A DNA stretch of 64,000 bases from JAXGXQ01 sp040772685 (GTDB lineage: Bacteria; Bacillota; Clostridia; Saccharofermentanales; UBA5734), in NCBI GenBank assembly GCA_040772685.1, contig JAXGXQ010000005.1, positions 1-64,000 of the forward strand, in the 5' to 3' direction. A model generated the notes under the pieces. The model did no database searches, was not told where the DNA came from, and saw only the letters and a list, made by a program, of their open reading frames with translations. The position numbers were made by a program, and so were the translations under genes. Below, one piece after another: positions 28,043-35,367 of the stretch (positions are counted from its first letter, which is position 1; every line of letters begins with the position of its first letter).

Positions 28043-29221
28043 TCAGACAAATTCAACAAAAACCTGGTTGGCTAAATCAAGTCCTGTTTTGGTTAAACGC
28101 AAGCTGTTGTCGTATTTCTCCACCAGCCCCCGTCGGGTTAAACGCTCTATTTCCGGAGCGAAACGCTGCCAGAGATCACTGCCAAAGCGTGCGTGGTAAT
28201 CGCCAGCACTGACGCCTTCCAGTAAGCGTAAACCCAGCAGCATAAATTCCTGTTCCTGCTCCGGGCGGGAAATTTCTTCAACGGAAACAGCTGCCGCGAA
28301 TGGGGCTTCCGCAACCGCAATTTTTCCCAGATAAGTATTCAGGTTACTTTCGTTGCCGCGCCTTACTGCCTTGACGTAGCTGTGAGCAGCCGCGCCAAAG
28401 CCGTAATATGGTTCTGCCCGCCAGTAAACAGTGTTATGGCGGCAACGTTCGCCCGGGCAGGCAGAATTACTTATTTCGTAATGTTCCATGCCAGCCGCGG
28501 AACTTGCAGCAATTAACAAATCATACTGGGCGCGTTCGGTTTCCTCGTCTGGCAGCAGTTCCGGCCGTTCATGATATTTTGCATAAAAAACCGTGCCCGG
28601 CTCCAAAGAAAGACTATAGTAAGAAAGGTGATTAACTGGTAAATCCAGAATTTGCTTAACTGTGGACTCAACATCAGCGAGAGTTTGACCGGGCAAGCCA
28701 AACATCAGATCAGCGCTGATCCGGGTGAAACCGGCGGCTTCGGCCTGGCGCAAGGAATCGATAGCTGTTTCCGCATCATGCAGCCGGCCCAACACTGCCA
28801 ATAAGCCTGGATTCAGTGTCTGGACACCCAGGCTGATCCGATTGCAGCCGGTCTGGCGAAACTCACGCATGCGTACGCCGTTTAGTGTGCCGGGGTTGGC
28901 CTCAAAAGTAATCTCCGCTTTGGGCGAAAGTCCGAATGAGTCAGCTAAGGCAGTCAGGATCTTGCTCAGGTCAGCGGGATGCATCAGGCTGGGTGTGCCG
29001 CCTCCAAAAAATACAGAATCCAGCGGCTGGTGTTTGCCGGTTTCTGAAAACAAGGCTGTCAATCTGATTTCGCGTAAAAGGGCTTCGACATAGGCAGGTA
29101 ACAGATCAAGTTTACCGGCGCAGGAAGCAAAATCGCAGTAAGCGCATTTGCGCTGGCAAAAAGGTATATGAATGTATGCTGCCCGCACCGGGGAGCATAC
29201 AGGTTTGCTGATTTTGCTCAT
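28043..29221 (-). CDS. hemW: Radical SAM family heme chaperone HemW
   Basis: A 392-aa radical SAM protein of the HemN-like group; HemW inserts heme into target proteins rather than oxidising coproporphyrinogen. The [4Fe-4S] motif is CQRKCAYC in YIHIPFCQRKCAYCDF, followed by FFGGGTPSLM and ISLGVQTLNPGLL. It lacks the extra features of true HemN. ATG at 29221 overlaps the stop of the preceding DUF4276 gene (ATGA). In most Bacillota hemW follows lepA; here lepA is 24 kb away and a two-gene ATPase module lies in front instead. Confidence 0.95.
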   Translation of the reverse strand: MSKISKPVCSPVRAAYIHIPFCQRKCAYCDFASCAGKLDLLPAYVEALLREIRLTALFSETGKHQPLDSVFFGGGTPSLMHPADLSKILTALADSFGLSPKAEITFEANPGTLNGVRMREFRQTGCNRISLGVQTLNPGLLAVLGRLHDAETAIDSLRQAEAAGFTRISADLMFGLPGQTLADVESTVKQILDLPVNHLSYYSLSLEPGTVFYAKYHERPELLPDEETERAQYDLLIAASSAAGMEHYEISNSACPGERCRHNTVYWRAEPYYGFGAAAHSYVKAVRRGNESNLNTYLGKIAVAEAPFAAAVSVEEISRPEQEQEFMLLGLRLLEGVSAGDYHARFGSDLWQRFAPEIERLTRRGLVEKYDNSLRLTKTGLDLANQVFVEFV

Positions 29222-29928
29222 ATTTCCTTGTCCATAGCAGCTACACGTTCTCTGTGTTCTTCAGCTTTGTGCTCCTGCTGGCTGAGAATCCGGTCGAACG
29301 CACGTTGGAAGCGCTTAAAACTGGGCGACTTGTTGCGATCGGGGTCAAGCAAGGGCGCTATCCGGCGAGCCCACTCATGTTTGTATTGGCCAACTGCTGG
29401 ATAGCCCAGACGGATCAGCTTTTTAGCCTGCTTGCCATATAAAGCGTGGGCCAGTACCTCCCAGGTGCCGCAAATACTGTCCTGCTTATAATTCGCCAAA
29501 ACGGATTTATCTGCATTAGGGTACGCTGCCAAAACAGCCTTGTAATCGCCCAGCAGCCAGGCTTCCATTTCCTCCACCGAGATTCCGATAACGTAAGGGA
29601 TGGTACCGGCGAAACGATCCATAACACTTTGAACCAGACCAAAAACTTTTTCCGGTTGTTCATTATCAGAGTCCACAATAATAATTATCAGTAATTCTTC
29701 CGGATAATACGACTGCTTGTAGGCGCGCGACTTGGCGGGTAGTAAATCGAGCAGTCCCGAAGCAAAGCGCGCCGGAGGCTGGTATGGATCGAGAGGCACC
29801 TTGCCCCGACCGCGATGCGGACGGATGGCATAGGTATGTTCGGCGGACCGGCCTTCAAGCATACGCGGCAGCAAATTTTGCATTACCACGGCGCCGGAGC
29901 GGTCTTCGATCAGCAATTCAAGGTGCAT
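29218..29928 (-). CDS. DUF4276-family protein, possible TOPRIM nuclease partner
   Basis: A 236-aa protein that I recognise as DUF4276-like. Near the N terminus LLIEDRSGAVVMQ places Glu8 at the end of a predicted strand, and IIIIVDSDNEQ places Asp86 and Asp88 after a second strand. A glutamate followed by a DxD pair is the metal-binding pattern of TOPRIM folds, as in OLD-family nucleases. A helical C-terminal half with WARRIAPLLDPDRN follows. AAGGAG lies 6 nt before ATG. It follows the ATPase gene by 18 nt and overlaps hemW by 4 nt. The nuclease role is inference; no function is proven. Confidence 0.7.
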   Translation of the reverse strand: MHLELLIEDRSGAVVMQNLLPRMLEGRSAEHTYAIRPHRGRGKVPLDPYQPPARFASGLLDLLPAKSRAYKQSYYPEELLIIIIVDSDNEQPEKVFGLVQSVMDRFAGTIPYVIGISVEEMEAWLLGDYKAVLAAYPNADKSVLANYKQDSICGTWEVLAHALYGKQAKKLIRLGYPAVGQYKHEWARRIAPLLDPDRNKSPSFKRFQRAFDRILSQQEHKAEEHRERVAAMDKEI

Positions 29929-29946
29929 GAAATCTCCTTCAGGCCA

Positions 29947-31218
29947 TTATTCAGAATCGTCTTTAGCGTGAACTTCGTCCCAGGCACGGTCTAGATGGCC
30001 GCTGTACCACATTGCTCCCAGCCCTATCCCCTCTTGGTGCATAGCACGTACCACCGGATCACGGGCGAGGGAGCGGGTTCTGGTAAAACCCGCGGTCCGG
30101 CTTGCTTTATCTCCCGAACCGATTGTTGCGACAGGCCGCTCAAAAATCCAGACTTCCTCCGGATTCATCGATTCAAGAATATATGGGCTGTGGGTAGTGA
30201 ACAGCACCTGACAGTCAGGATGACGGATTGTGTAGTCGCGCAGAGCAAAAGCCAGAGAATCAACCATGTCGTGGTAAAGCCCGGCATCCGGTTCTTCAAG
30301 ACAGATCAGCGGGCGGGGATCGGGATCCTCCAGCAACAACAATAAAGCAAAAAGCTTGCGGGTTCCGGCGCTGACGCCATTGTTCAGAGCCTTGTCAATA
30401 CGCTTTTCAGCGGGCATCCGCTCAGCAATGCGTTGAATCGCTTCTTCATAATAGACGGGATCCTGATTTTTCAGGAATTCAAGCACGTTTTTGATATTAT
30501 CACCGGTAAAGCTGATGTGACGGTGGCCGCCCTCGCCCGCTTTTTCAGAGGTCAGTGGCTGCAGTGCCTTTAATGGTATCTGGTCAAAGAACCAGCGGCT
30601 GATCTGTGCGTATATTCTATTGAGTGCAGGATACTTCAGCAGCATGCCGTATGTAGCCAGCGCCGGAGCTTTTGTGTCAACGACCGCAGCTTCCTTCAGC
30701 TCATCGTCTTCACGCACAGACCCTCTGCCGTTTTCCAGTTCGAGCAGTATTTCGTGCTGAGCGCCTTTGGCATTGAACCAGGCGCGCTTCACGCTTTCGG
30801 CGGCGACATAGGGGCGGCCGTGTTGATCAACGGCCATCCGGATATCGTAACCAAGAAATTCGTTTTCGTCGGCACCGCTTAAAACAATCCTGTAACAAAT
30901 ATCCGCGTCGACTCCTTCTGTCTTTAAATGTCTGAAATTGACGCGACCGTTCTTGGTACTGGCAAAAGCGACATTGTGACGAAGGCAGTCGGCCAGAAAG
31001 GATAAAGCTGAAAACATCGCGCTTTTACCTGTACTGTTGCGGCCGATCAGCACATTTATCTGCCCCAGTGGCATCCTGTCACCCGGTAAGGGGTTAAAAG
31101 CAGGATCATATATTTGGACAACTGCATCAGCATCAAGACTTATCAGTTCGTCAAAGGTTATCCCAAAGGTTGTGTCTTGCAATATTTCAAAATTACAAAT
31201 ATGAATACCCAACAACAT
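29947..31218 (-). CDS. AAA/ABC-type ATPase (AAA_21/OLD-like) paired with DUF4276
   Basis: A 423-aa ATPase of the RecF/OLD-like group. Walker A is GRNSTGKS at residues 59-66 inside INVLIGRNSTGKSAMF; the signature-like SAGTRKLFALLLLLED precedes Walker B PLICLEEPDAGL, and FTTHSPYILE provides the switch His. There is no C-terminal TOPRIM domain, unlike full OLD proteins; that function may be supplied by the next gene. It ends with the GLGAMWYSGHL-type motif seen in partners of DUF4276. First gene of the run ATPase-DUF4276-hemW; GGGGAG precedes the ATG. A role in phage defence is inferred from architecture. Confidence 0.85.
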   Translation of the reverse strand: MLLGIHICNFEILQDTTFGITFDELISLDADAVVQIYDPAFNPLPGDRMPLGQINVLIGRNSTGKSAMFSALSFLADCLRHNVAFASTKNGRVNFRHLKTEGVDADICYRIVLSGADENEFLGYDIRMAVDQHGRPYVAAESVKRAWFNAKGAQHEILLELENGRGSVREDDELKEAAVVDTKAPALATYGMLLKYPALNRIYAQISRWFFDQIPLKALQPLTSEKAGEGGHRHISFTGDNIKNVLEFLKNQDPVYYEEAIQRIAERMPAEKRIDKALNNGVSAGTRKLFALLLLLEDPDPRPLICLEEPDAGLYHDMVDSLAFALRDYTIRHPDCQVLFTTHSPYILESMNPEEVWIFERPVATIGSGDKASRTAGFTRTRSLARDPVVRAMHQEGIGLGAMWYSGHLDRAWDEVHAKDDSE

Positions 31219-31268
31219 AGTAAACTCCCCGCAGCCGGTACACGTTTTCGGCTGATCCAGTCAGACAA

Positions 31269-31274
31269 ATTATA
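31269..31274 (-). promoter_or_regulatory. Extended -10 promoter element before the ATPase gene
   Basis: Minus strand TGGTATAAT forms an extended -10 (TGnTATAAT) about 50 nt before the ATPase start; the -35 region is poor. A plus-strand TATAAT at 31294-31299 could serve the divergent gene at 31340. Confidence 0.45.
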
Positions 31275-31339
31275 CCATAGCGCTTTCAGCGGTTATAATA
31301 TAGCTGATCTGGTAAAAAATTCGACAAGGCAGGTAAAAA

Positions 31340-31795
31340 ATGGACAGTGAAAATAAACACTCAGAAAACGCGCGGCATTCAACAGAATTAGTGTTTATCG
31401 CCGGTGATGTTGATGCCGGTCTGGTAATAACAGGTGGGGGTGAAGCAGCTTATTCTTTTCAATTTAATGGGCAGACCATCAGAGCTGCATTCACAACCGT
31501 AAATTTGAGTGAGAAAGTAGTCGCCCAGACTCTGACACTGCATATGGTAGAACCGGTGCGGTTTCGGATTGAATGGTTTGTGCCGGAAAATACTCAGAAC
31601 GCAGCCATGACGCTTAACGATAACCTTCTAATTAGTCCAATGGCAGCCTGGCCGGCAGATTGGCCGCAGTTACCGCAACCGGAATGCGGCAATGACTCGC
31701 CTGTTTCGACATTGCATGCCGGTCAGTTTCAATGCCTCAACTTCAGATGGGAGAATAACGATAAACTGACTCTTTATCTGGTCGAACAGCGATAA
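31340..31795 (+). CDS. Hypothetical protein, weakly like a GH127 C-terminal beta domain
   Basis: A 151-aa protein with no signal peptide and no family I can assign firmly. Predicted beta-rich: FRIEWFVPENTQNAAMTLN recalls the segment of GH127 enzymes where a sheet of the pattern F-x-x-P-x-W-x-x-x-A-x-V-x-x-N occurs, and the end (AGQFQCLNFRWENNDKLTLY) recalls their G-x-Y-x-x-x-x-R-x-W-x-x-G-D-x-x-x-L pattern. The catalytic barrel is absent, so it may be a detached domain. The ribosome site is modest (AAGGCAGG). It is divergent from the ATPase gene and convergent with the M28-like gene. Confidence 0.55.
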   Translation: MDSENKHSENARHSTELVFIAGDVDAGLVITGGGEAAYSFQFNGQTIRAAFTTVNLSEKVVAQTLTLHMVEPVRFRIEWFVPENTQNAAMTLNDNLLISPMAAWPADWPQLPQPECGNDSPVSTLHAGQFQCLNFRWENNDKLTLYLVEQR

Positions 31796-31837
31796 ATCGA
31801 GATTTAACGGATTACTTCTGGTCAGGTTCTCGTCCAA

Positions 31838-33289
31838 CTAACGGGCTGAGGTTGTAGCCGTGCGGGTTGTGGAGCGCGGGGTAATTGCCGGGGTGACACT
31901 TGGCTCTGCAGTGGTTTCTCTGGCAGCTGCAGAGCTTTTTTCTATCGACTTGATAATAATAAACGCTGTGTTGTTAATCCGGCGCGTCAGCAGATCCTCA
32001 AGCGGCTCTTCTTCTGTAGTTGTAGCACCCGGTGTGATACTGACTCGTGGTGTAACACTTGCGCCAGGCGTGGAATCCGCACCCGGTGTTGTGCGCGCGC
32101 CCGGAGTCGCACTCACCCCTGGAGCAGGTGAAACCACCAGCGGTGTGGGCGTCAGCTCCGCTTGCGTCATTTCAAACAAGTGTTCCAGAAAGTCGGTTGA
32201 ATCAAACGGGGTACCGCTGATCTTGCCGTTAGAAGCTGTAAACGCGGGGTTATTGCTCTCTCGCATCTCTTCCATCGTAGCCACGTCATAGTCAAAAGAT
32301 TCAAAGAAAACAATCGGGATATCAGCTTCATCAAATGGCAGATGATCCGATGGATGAGTGGTCCATTCGCGATAGGGAGCAAGTACATTCAGTCTGTTCT
32401 GATCCGTTTCAATAACAGACTGGTTGGTGTATAGCGCGACGCGGTTATTGCTGAAAAGCTCATATTCGTAGTAGACATCGGTTGCTTCGTACAGTTTGCG
32501 GCGTTTTTCATAATCTTTTTGAAATCCTGGTTTAATTGAATTCTGGCCGGCATTGGCATAAAGTTTATCGCCGGCATAGATATTCTCCAGGTTGTACATT
32601 ACTTCGGTGCGTTCAATATCAGCAGGTTTCATCTTTTCAACATAGAAGCGGGCTCCGGCCTGATTGGCGTGGCCGGCACCAAAAGCAACCAGAATCACAT
32701 CATGTGTGTTATCCATGGTTTTCAGTTCACGGGCCATAACCATTAAAGCGCCGATCGAGGAAGCGTTGTCACTGATCCCGTCATAGTCCTCCCAGCCGGG
32801 CATCAAGTCGGTAATGTCAGCAGTTGTGCCAGAGGTTTGTGTGGTTTGTGTCTCAGCAGTTTTTACATCAGCAGGCCGGGGGGGTGCATCGTAATGTGCG
32901 CCAATAATAATCTGTCTGCTCACTGTTTTTCCTTCATTATCCGGATCAGGAACTCCGGAGCCAGGAATCAGTACGGCAATGTTGCGTGAGTTCAGCGGCG
33001 AACCTTCCGAACCTGGAAAGCTGAAAGCAGATATAACCGGCTCATAACCAAGGTCGGTAAAAGCCTCGATAATAAGGTCACCCGTCTTGTTCTCACCTGG
33101 TGAGCCAGCGGCTCTGTCTGGGTTGGCATCCGCCAGGGTGCGGGCAAAATCAGCACCAAAGCTGCCATAGGCAGCCGGTTTGGTTGTTTCTTCATTACTG
33201 TCTGAGCAGCCGGCCAAAATGGTCAGCAGCATTGACAATACTAGCAGAAGGACAAAAGCGCGCCTGGCGCGACTGGTTAGTGGAATCAT
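31838..33289 (-). CDS. M28-family peptidase-like lipoprotein with altered active site
   Basis: A 483-aa predicted lipoprotein: signal peptide 8-27, lipobox LAGC with Cys28. The M28 domain shows GAHYDA (His132, Asp134), SDNAS (Asp174) and HPSDHLPF (His). The usual Glu-Glu pair that gives the catalytic base and a zinc ligand reads Gly206-His207 in AFGAGHANQAGARFYVE, and the expected NLD reads NLE (Glu235). So activity is doubtful or the metal site differs. A Thr/Pro/Gly repeat tail (TPGA units) and a basic Ser/Thr-rich end follow, perhaps for cell-wall contact. ATG at 33289 has AAGGAG upstream. It follows the AroB-like gene by 28 nt. Confidence 0.82.
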   Translation of the reverse strand: MIPLTSRARRAFVLLLVLSMLLTILAGCSDSNEETTKPAAYGSFGADFARTLADANPDRAAGSPGENKTGDLIIEAFTDLGYEPVISAFSFPGSEGSPLNSRNIAVLIPGSGVPDPDNEGKTVSRQIIIGAHYDAPPRPADVKTAETQTTQTSGTTADITDLMPGWEDYDGISDNASSIGALMVMARELKTMDNTHDVILVAFGAGHANQAGARFYVEKMKPADIERTEVMYNLENIYAGDKLYANAGQNSIKPGFQKDYEKRRKLYEATDVYYEYELFSNNRVALYTNQSVIETDQNRLNVLAPYREWTTHPSDHLPFDEADIPIVFFESFDYDVATMEEMRESNNPAFTASNGKISGTPFDSTDFLEHLFEMTQAELTPTPLVVSPAPGVSATPGARTTPGADSTPGASVTPRVSITPGATTTEEEPLEDLLTRRINNTAFIIIKSIEKSSAAARETTAEPSVTPAITPRSTTRTATTSAR

Positions 33290-33317
33290 GGGTTGCTCCT
33301 TGCGCCGATCAGGATTT

Positions 33318-34340
33318 TTAAGCCAATGGTTCCAGTTCGGCAATCAGGCTGCTTACCAGAGCCTCGGCTTCTTCGGATTTGAAGGTTTGCAGGTAAGGTT
33401 TTCCGGCTGACTCTATTCTAACAATTGAATAGCTGTGCGGTCCTTGAACCTGCATTGATTTAATAATTCTTCGGATAATTGTTTCCGGTGTCACACCCTC
33501 GAGTGTGGTCGGCAAATTATGTTTCTGCAAAAGATCACGCATTTGCTCTGTCGGGCAGGCGGCCAGCATGCCAAGAGCCAGCGCCTCTCCGTGCTGGTAC
33601 TTAAGAAAACGGAAATGACCTTCAATCGCGTCACTCACCAGACGACCAAAATCCAGACAATCAGTATTTTCCCGCTCAGTGTTAATTCTGGCCTGGACTG
33701 CGCGCCTGATAATTACCTCGACATCAAGGTCTTCAGCCATCAGTAAGTTAATTAATTCAGGGTCGGAGACCATGCCATAGCGGATAACCTGAGCATAACC
33801 GTTCGCCAGCTGCCGTGGGGTCAAACTGTTGAGATAGTCAGGATCTATTATAATTCGTTGTGGCCGCCCTGTTGTCTGGATGACATTGCGGGAGCTGCGA
33901 AAATTTAAATAACATTTATTACTTACTGAGGAATCGATCATGGAGGCCAGCGAGGTTGGCATAATCACCAGCTGGATGCCTCCGAGATATGTAGCTGCAG
34001 CAAAGGTGGCCATGTCAATGATGCTGCCGCCGCCAAGTGCTAAAATCACATCGTCCCGGCTACAGTTGATGTCTGAAAGCTGTTCGTAGATCGAGCCAAC
34101 ACCTTCCAGGCTTTTCGCAGCCTCGGAGCCTTCAATTACTAATGTATGAACAAGGCGCCCTGAAGATGCCAAAGATTCGGACAGAGCAGGTGCGTGCAAG
34201 GCGGCGACTTCCCTGTCTGTGATCACGACTACCCGGGCTGCTGTCGTGCAGCAATCTAGATACCTGTCCGGCGCTTGCGACAATCCGCGCTCAATCATCA
34301 GCACGCCGTCACCTGTCGGTCCAATACCTGTCAAAACCAT
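33318..34340 (-). CDS. 3-dehydroquinate synthase (AroB)-like protein lacking key metal ligands
   Basis: A 340-aa member of the dehydroquinate synthase/iron-alcohol dehydrogenase superfamily. NAD-binding LALGGGSIIDMATFAAATY (Gly103-105), PTSLASMIDSSVSNK and LTPRQLANGYAQVIRYG align with AroB. Key residues differ: the zinc-ligand Glu of AEVIKYG is Gln184, the Lys is Arg187, and GHTFGH is GRLVSD (Arg233, Asp237); only the His of YQHGEA (His250) remains. It is therefore unlikely to be a normal AroB. GAGGAG lies 9 nt before ATG. It sits between an Rrf2 gene and the M28-like gene on the same strand. Actual function unknown. Confidence 0.8.
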   Translation of the reverse strand: MVLTGIGPTGDGVLMIERGLSQAPDRYLDCCTTAARVVVITDREVAALHAPALSESLASSGRLVHTLVIEGSEAAKSLEGVGSIYEQLSDINCSRDDVILALGGGSIIDMATFAAATYLGGIQLVIMPTSLASMIDSSVSNKCYLNFRSSRNVIQTTGRPQRIIIDPDYLNSLTPRQLANGYAQVIRYGMVSDPELINLLMAEDLDVEVIIRRAVQARINTERENTDCLDFGRLVSDAIEGHFRFLKYQHGEALALGMLAACPTEQMRDLLQKHNLPTTLEGVTPETIIRRIIKSMQVQGPHSYSIVRIESAGKPYLQTFKSEEAEALVSSLIAELEPLA

Positions 34341-34452
34341 TTGTTTTTGCTCCTCATTTCTTTGCTAAACTCTCTTATGTTACCATTTAAGACGCAGTTT
34401 AACCACAACGGGAGCCAGCTGATTCGGCACAAGATCTTAGGGGAATTTCAGC

Positions 34453-34890
34453 TCAAATATAATACATATTGTCAGCGATCTGTTCTTCGCGATAATACCT
34501 CACTACATCAGCCAGCGTCAGATTCTCCAAGCTGGCCTTAATTGAACGGCCAACAGGTTCATAAACCTCACGGTAAAGAAAAGCCCTTAGCGGATTGTTA
34601 TTCTCTTCATCCAGAGGATCGACAATATCCAGATCCCCTTCAAGTATGCTTATGACTTCAGCCACATAAATTTTATCCGCCGGCTGAGCCAGCATATAGC
34701 CGCCCTGGGCGCCTTTGACGCTTTTCAGCACACCTGCCCGGCGCAAAGTCGCAAATTCCTGCTCCAGATACTTAGGTGAAATATTCTGTCTTTCGGCAAT
34801 GCTGCTTAAAGGAACCTGACCTTGTCCATAACGACAGGCCAGGTCGACTAAAGCTCTTACGCCGTATCTGGTTTTGGTTGAAAGTTTCAT
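34453..34890 (-). CDS. Rrf2 family transcriptional regulator (no Fe-S cysteines)
   Basis: A 145-aa winged-helix regulator: MKLSTKTRYGVRALVDLA, NISPKYLEQEFATLRRAGVL and VKGAQGGYMLAQ are the Rrf2 signatures. It lacks the cysteine triad of IscR, so it resembles the CymR-type group that senses sulfur status through partner proteins. It follows a second Rrf2 gene by 19 nt and metY by less than 0.5 kb, suggesting control of sulfur genes (inference). Confidence 0.9.
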   Translation of the reverse strand: MKLSTKTRYGVRALVDLACRYGQGQVPLSSIAERQNISPKYLEQEFATLRRAGVLKSVKGAQGGYMLAQPADKIYVAEVISILEGDLDIVDPLDEENNNPLRAFLYREVYEPVGRSIKASLENLTLADVVRYYREEQIADNMYYI

Positions 34891-34909
34891 GTTATCTCCT
34901 GAAAATCGC

Positions 34910-35356
34910 TTAAATTGAAAAGTCCAGATACTTGCCCGGTTTCTGATCCTCCCACAGACTTACCAGTTCAGCTAAAGAAATATTTTCGAGTACTGAACTG
35001 ATCGCTTTATCCATCCGCAGCCATAACGGACTGGTCAGGCAATAATCAAAAGCAGCGCACGACTCACTGCCCTTTTCAGAACAGTGAACAGGCGCCAGCG
35101 ACCCTTCGCCGGCCCGGAGGATCTCACCAACGGTAATATCCGCCTGTGCCCGGCTGAGTGAATAGCCGCCCTGCGTGCCACGTGTGCTTTTAACCAGGCC
35201 CGCTCGGCGCAGATTCGCGAAAATCTGCTCCAGATAAGGCGTGGAGATACCAGTTTTCTGGCCAAGCGTCTGAATGCTGATCAGCGATTCGGGACTCTCG
35301 GCAGCCATGGTCAAAACAGCCTCCAGTGCGTATTGACCTTTGGTTGACAACCGCAT
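34910..35356 (-). CDS. Rrf2 family transcriptional regulator (IscR-like cysteines)
   Basis: A 148-aa Rrf2 regulator: MRLSTKGQYALEAVLTMA, ISTPYLEQIFANLRRAGLV, RGTQGGYSLSRA. It carries Cys92, Cys100 and Cys106, close to the IscR pattern that binds a [2Fe-2S] cluster, although the first spacing is longer by about two residues. It begins 11 nt after the metY stop, so it is co-transcribed with metY and the second Rrf2 gene. It may sense Fe-S or cysteine supply. Confidence 0.9.
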   Translation of the reverse strand: MRLSTKGQYALEAVLTMAAESPESLISIQTLGQKTGISTPYLEQIFANLRRAGLVKSTRGTQGGYSLSRAQADITVGEILRAGEGSLAPVHCSEKGSESCAAFDYCLTSPLWLRMDKAISSVLENISLAELVSLWEDQKPGKYLDFSI

Positions 35357-35367
35357 TGTTCGCTCCT

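Noticed and set aside
31860..32291. Plus-strand frame opposite the M28-like gene tail
   Set aside because: It mirrors the Thr/Pro/Gly repeat coding of the minus strand, with no start signal; a compositional shadow.
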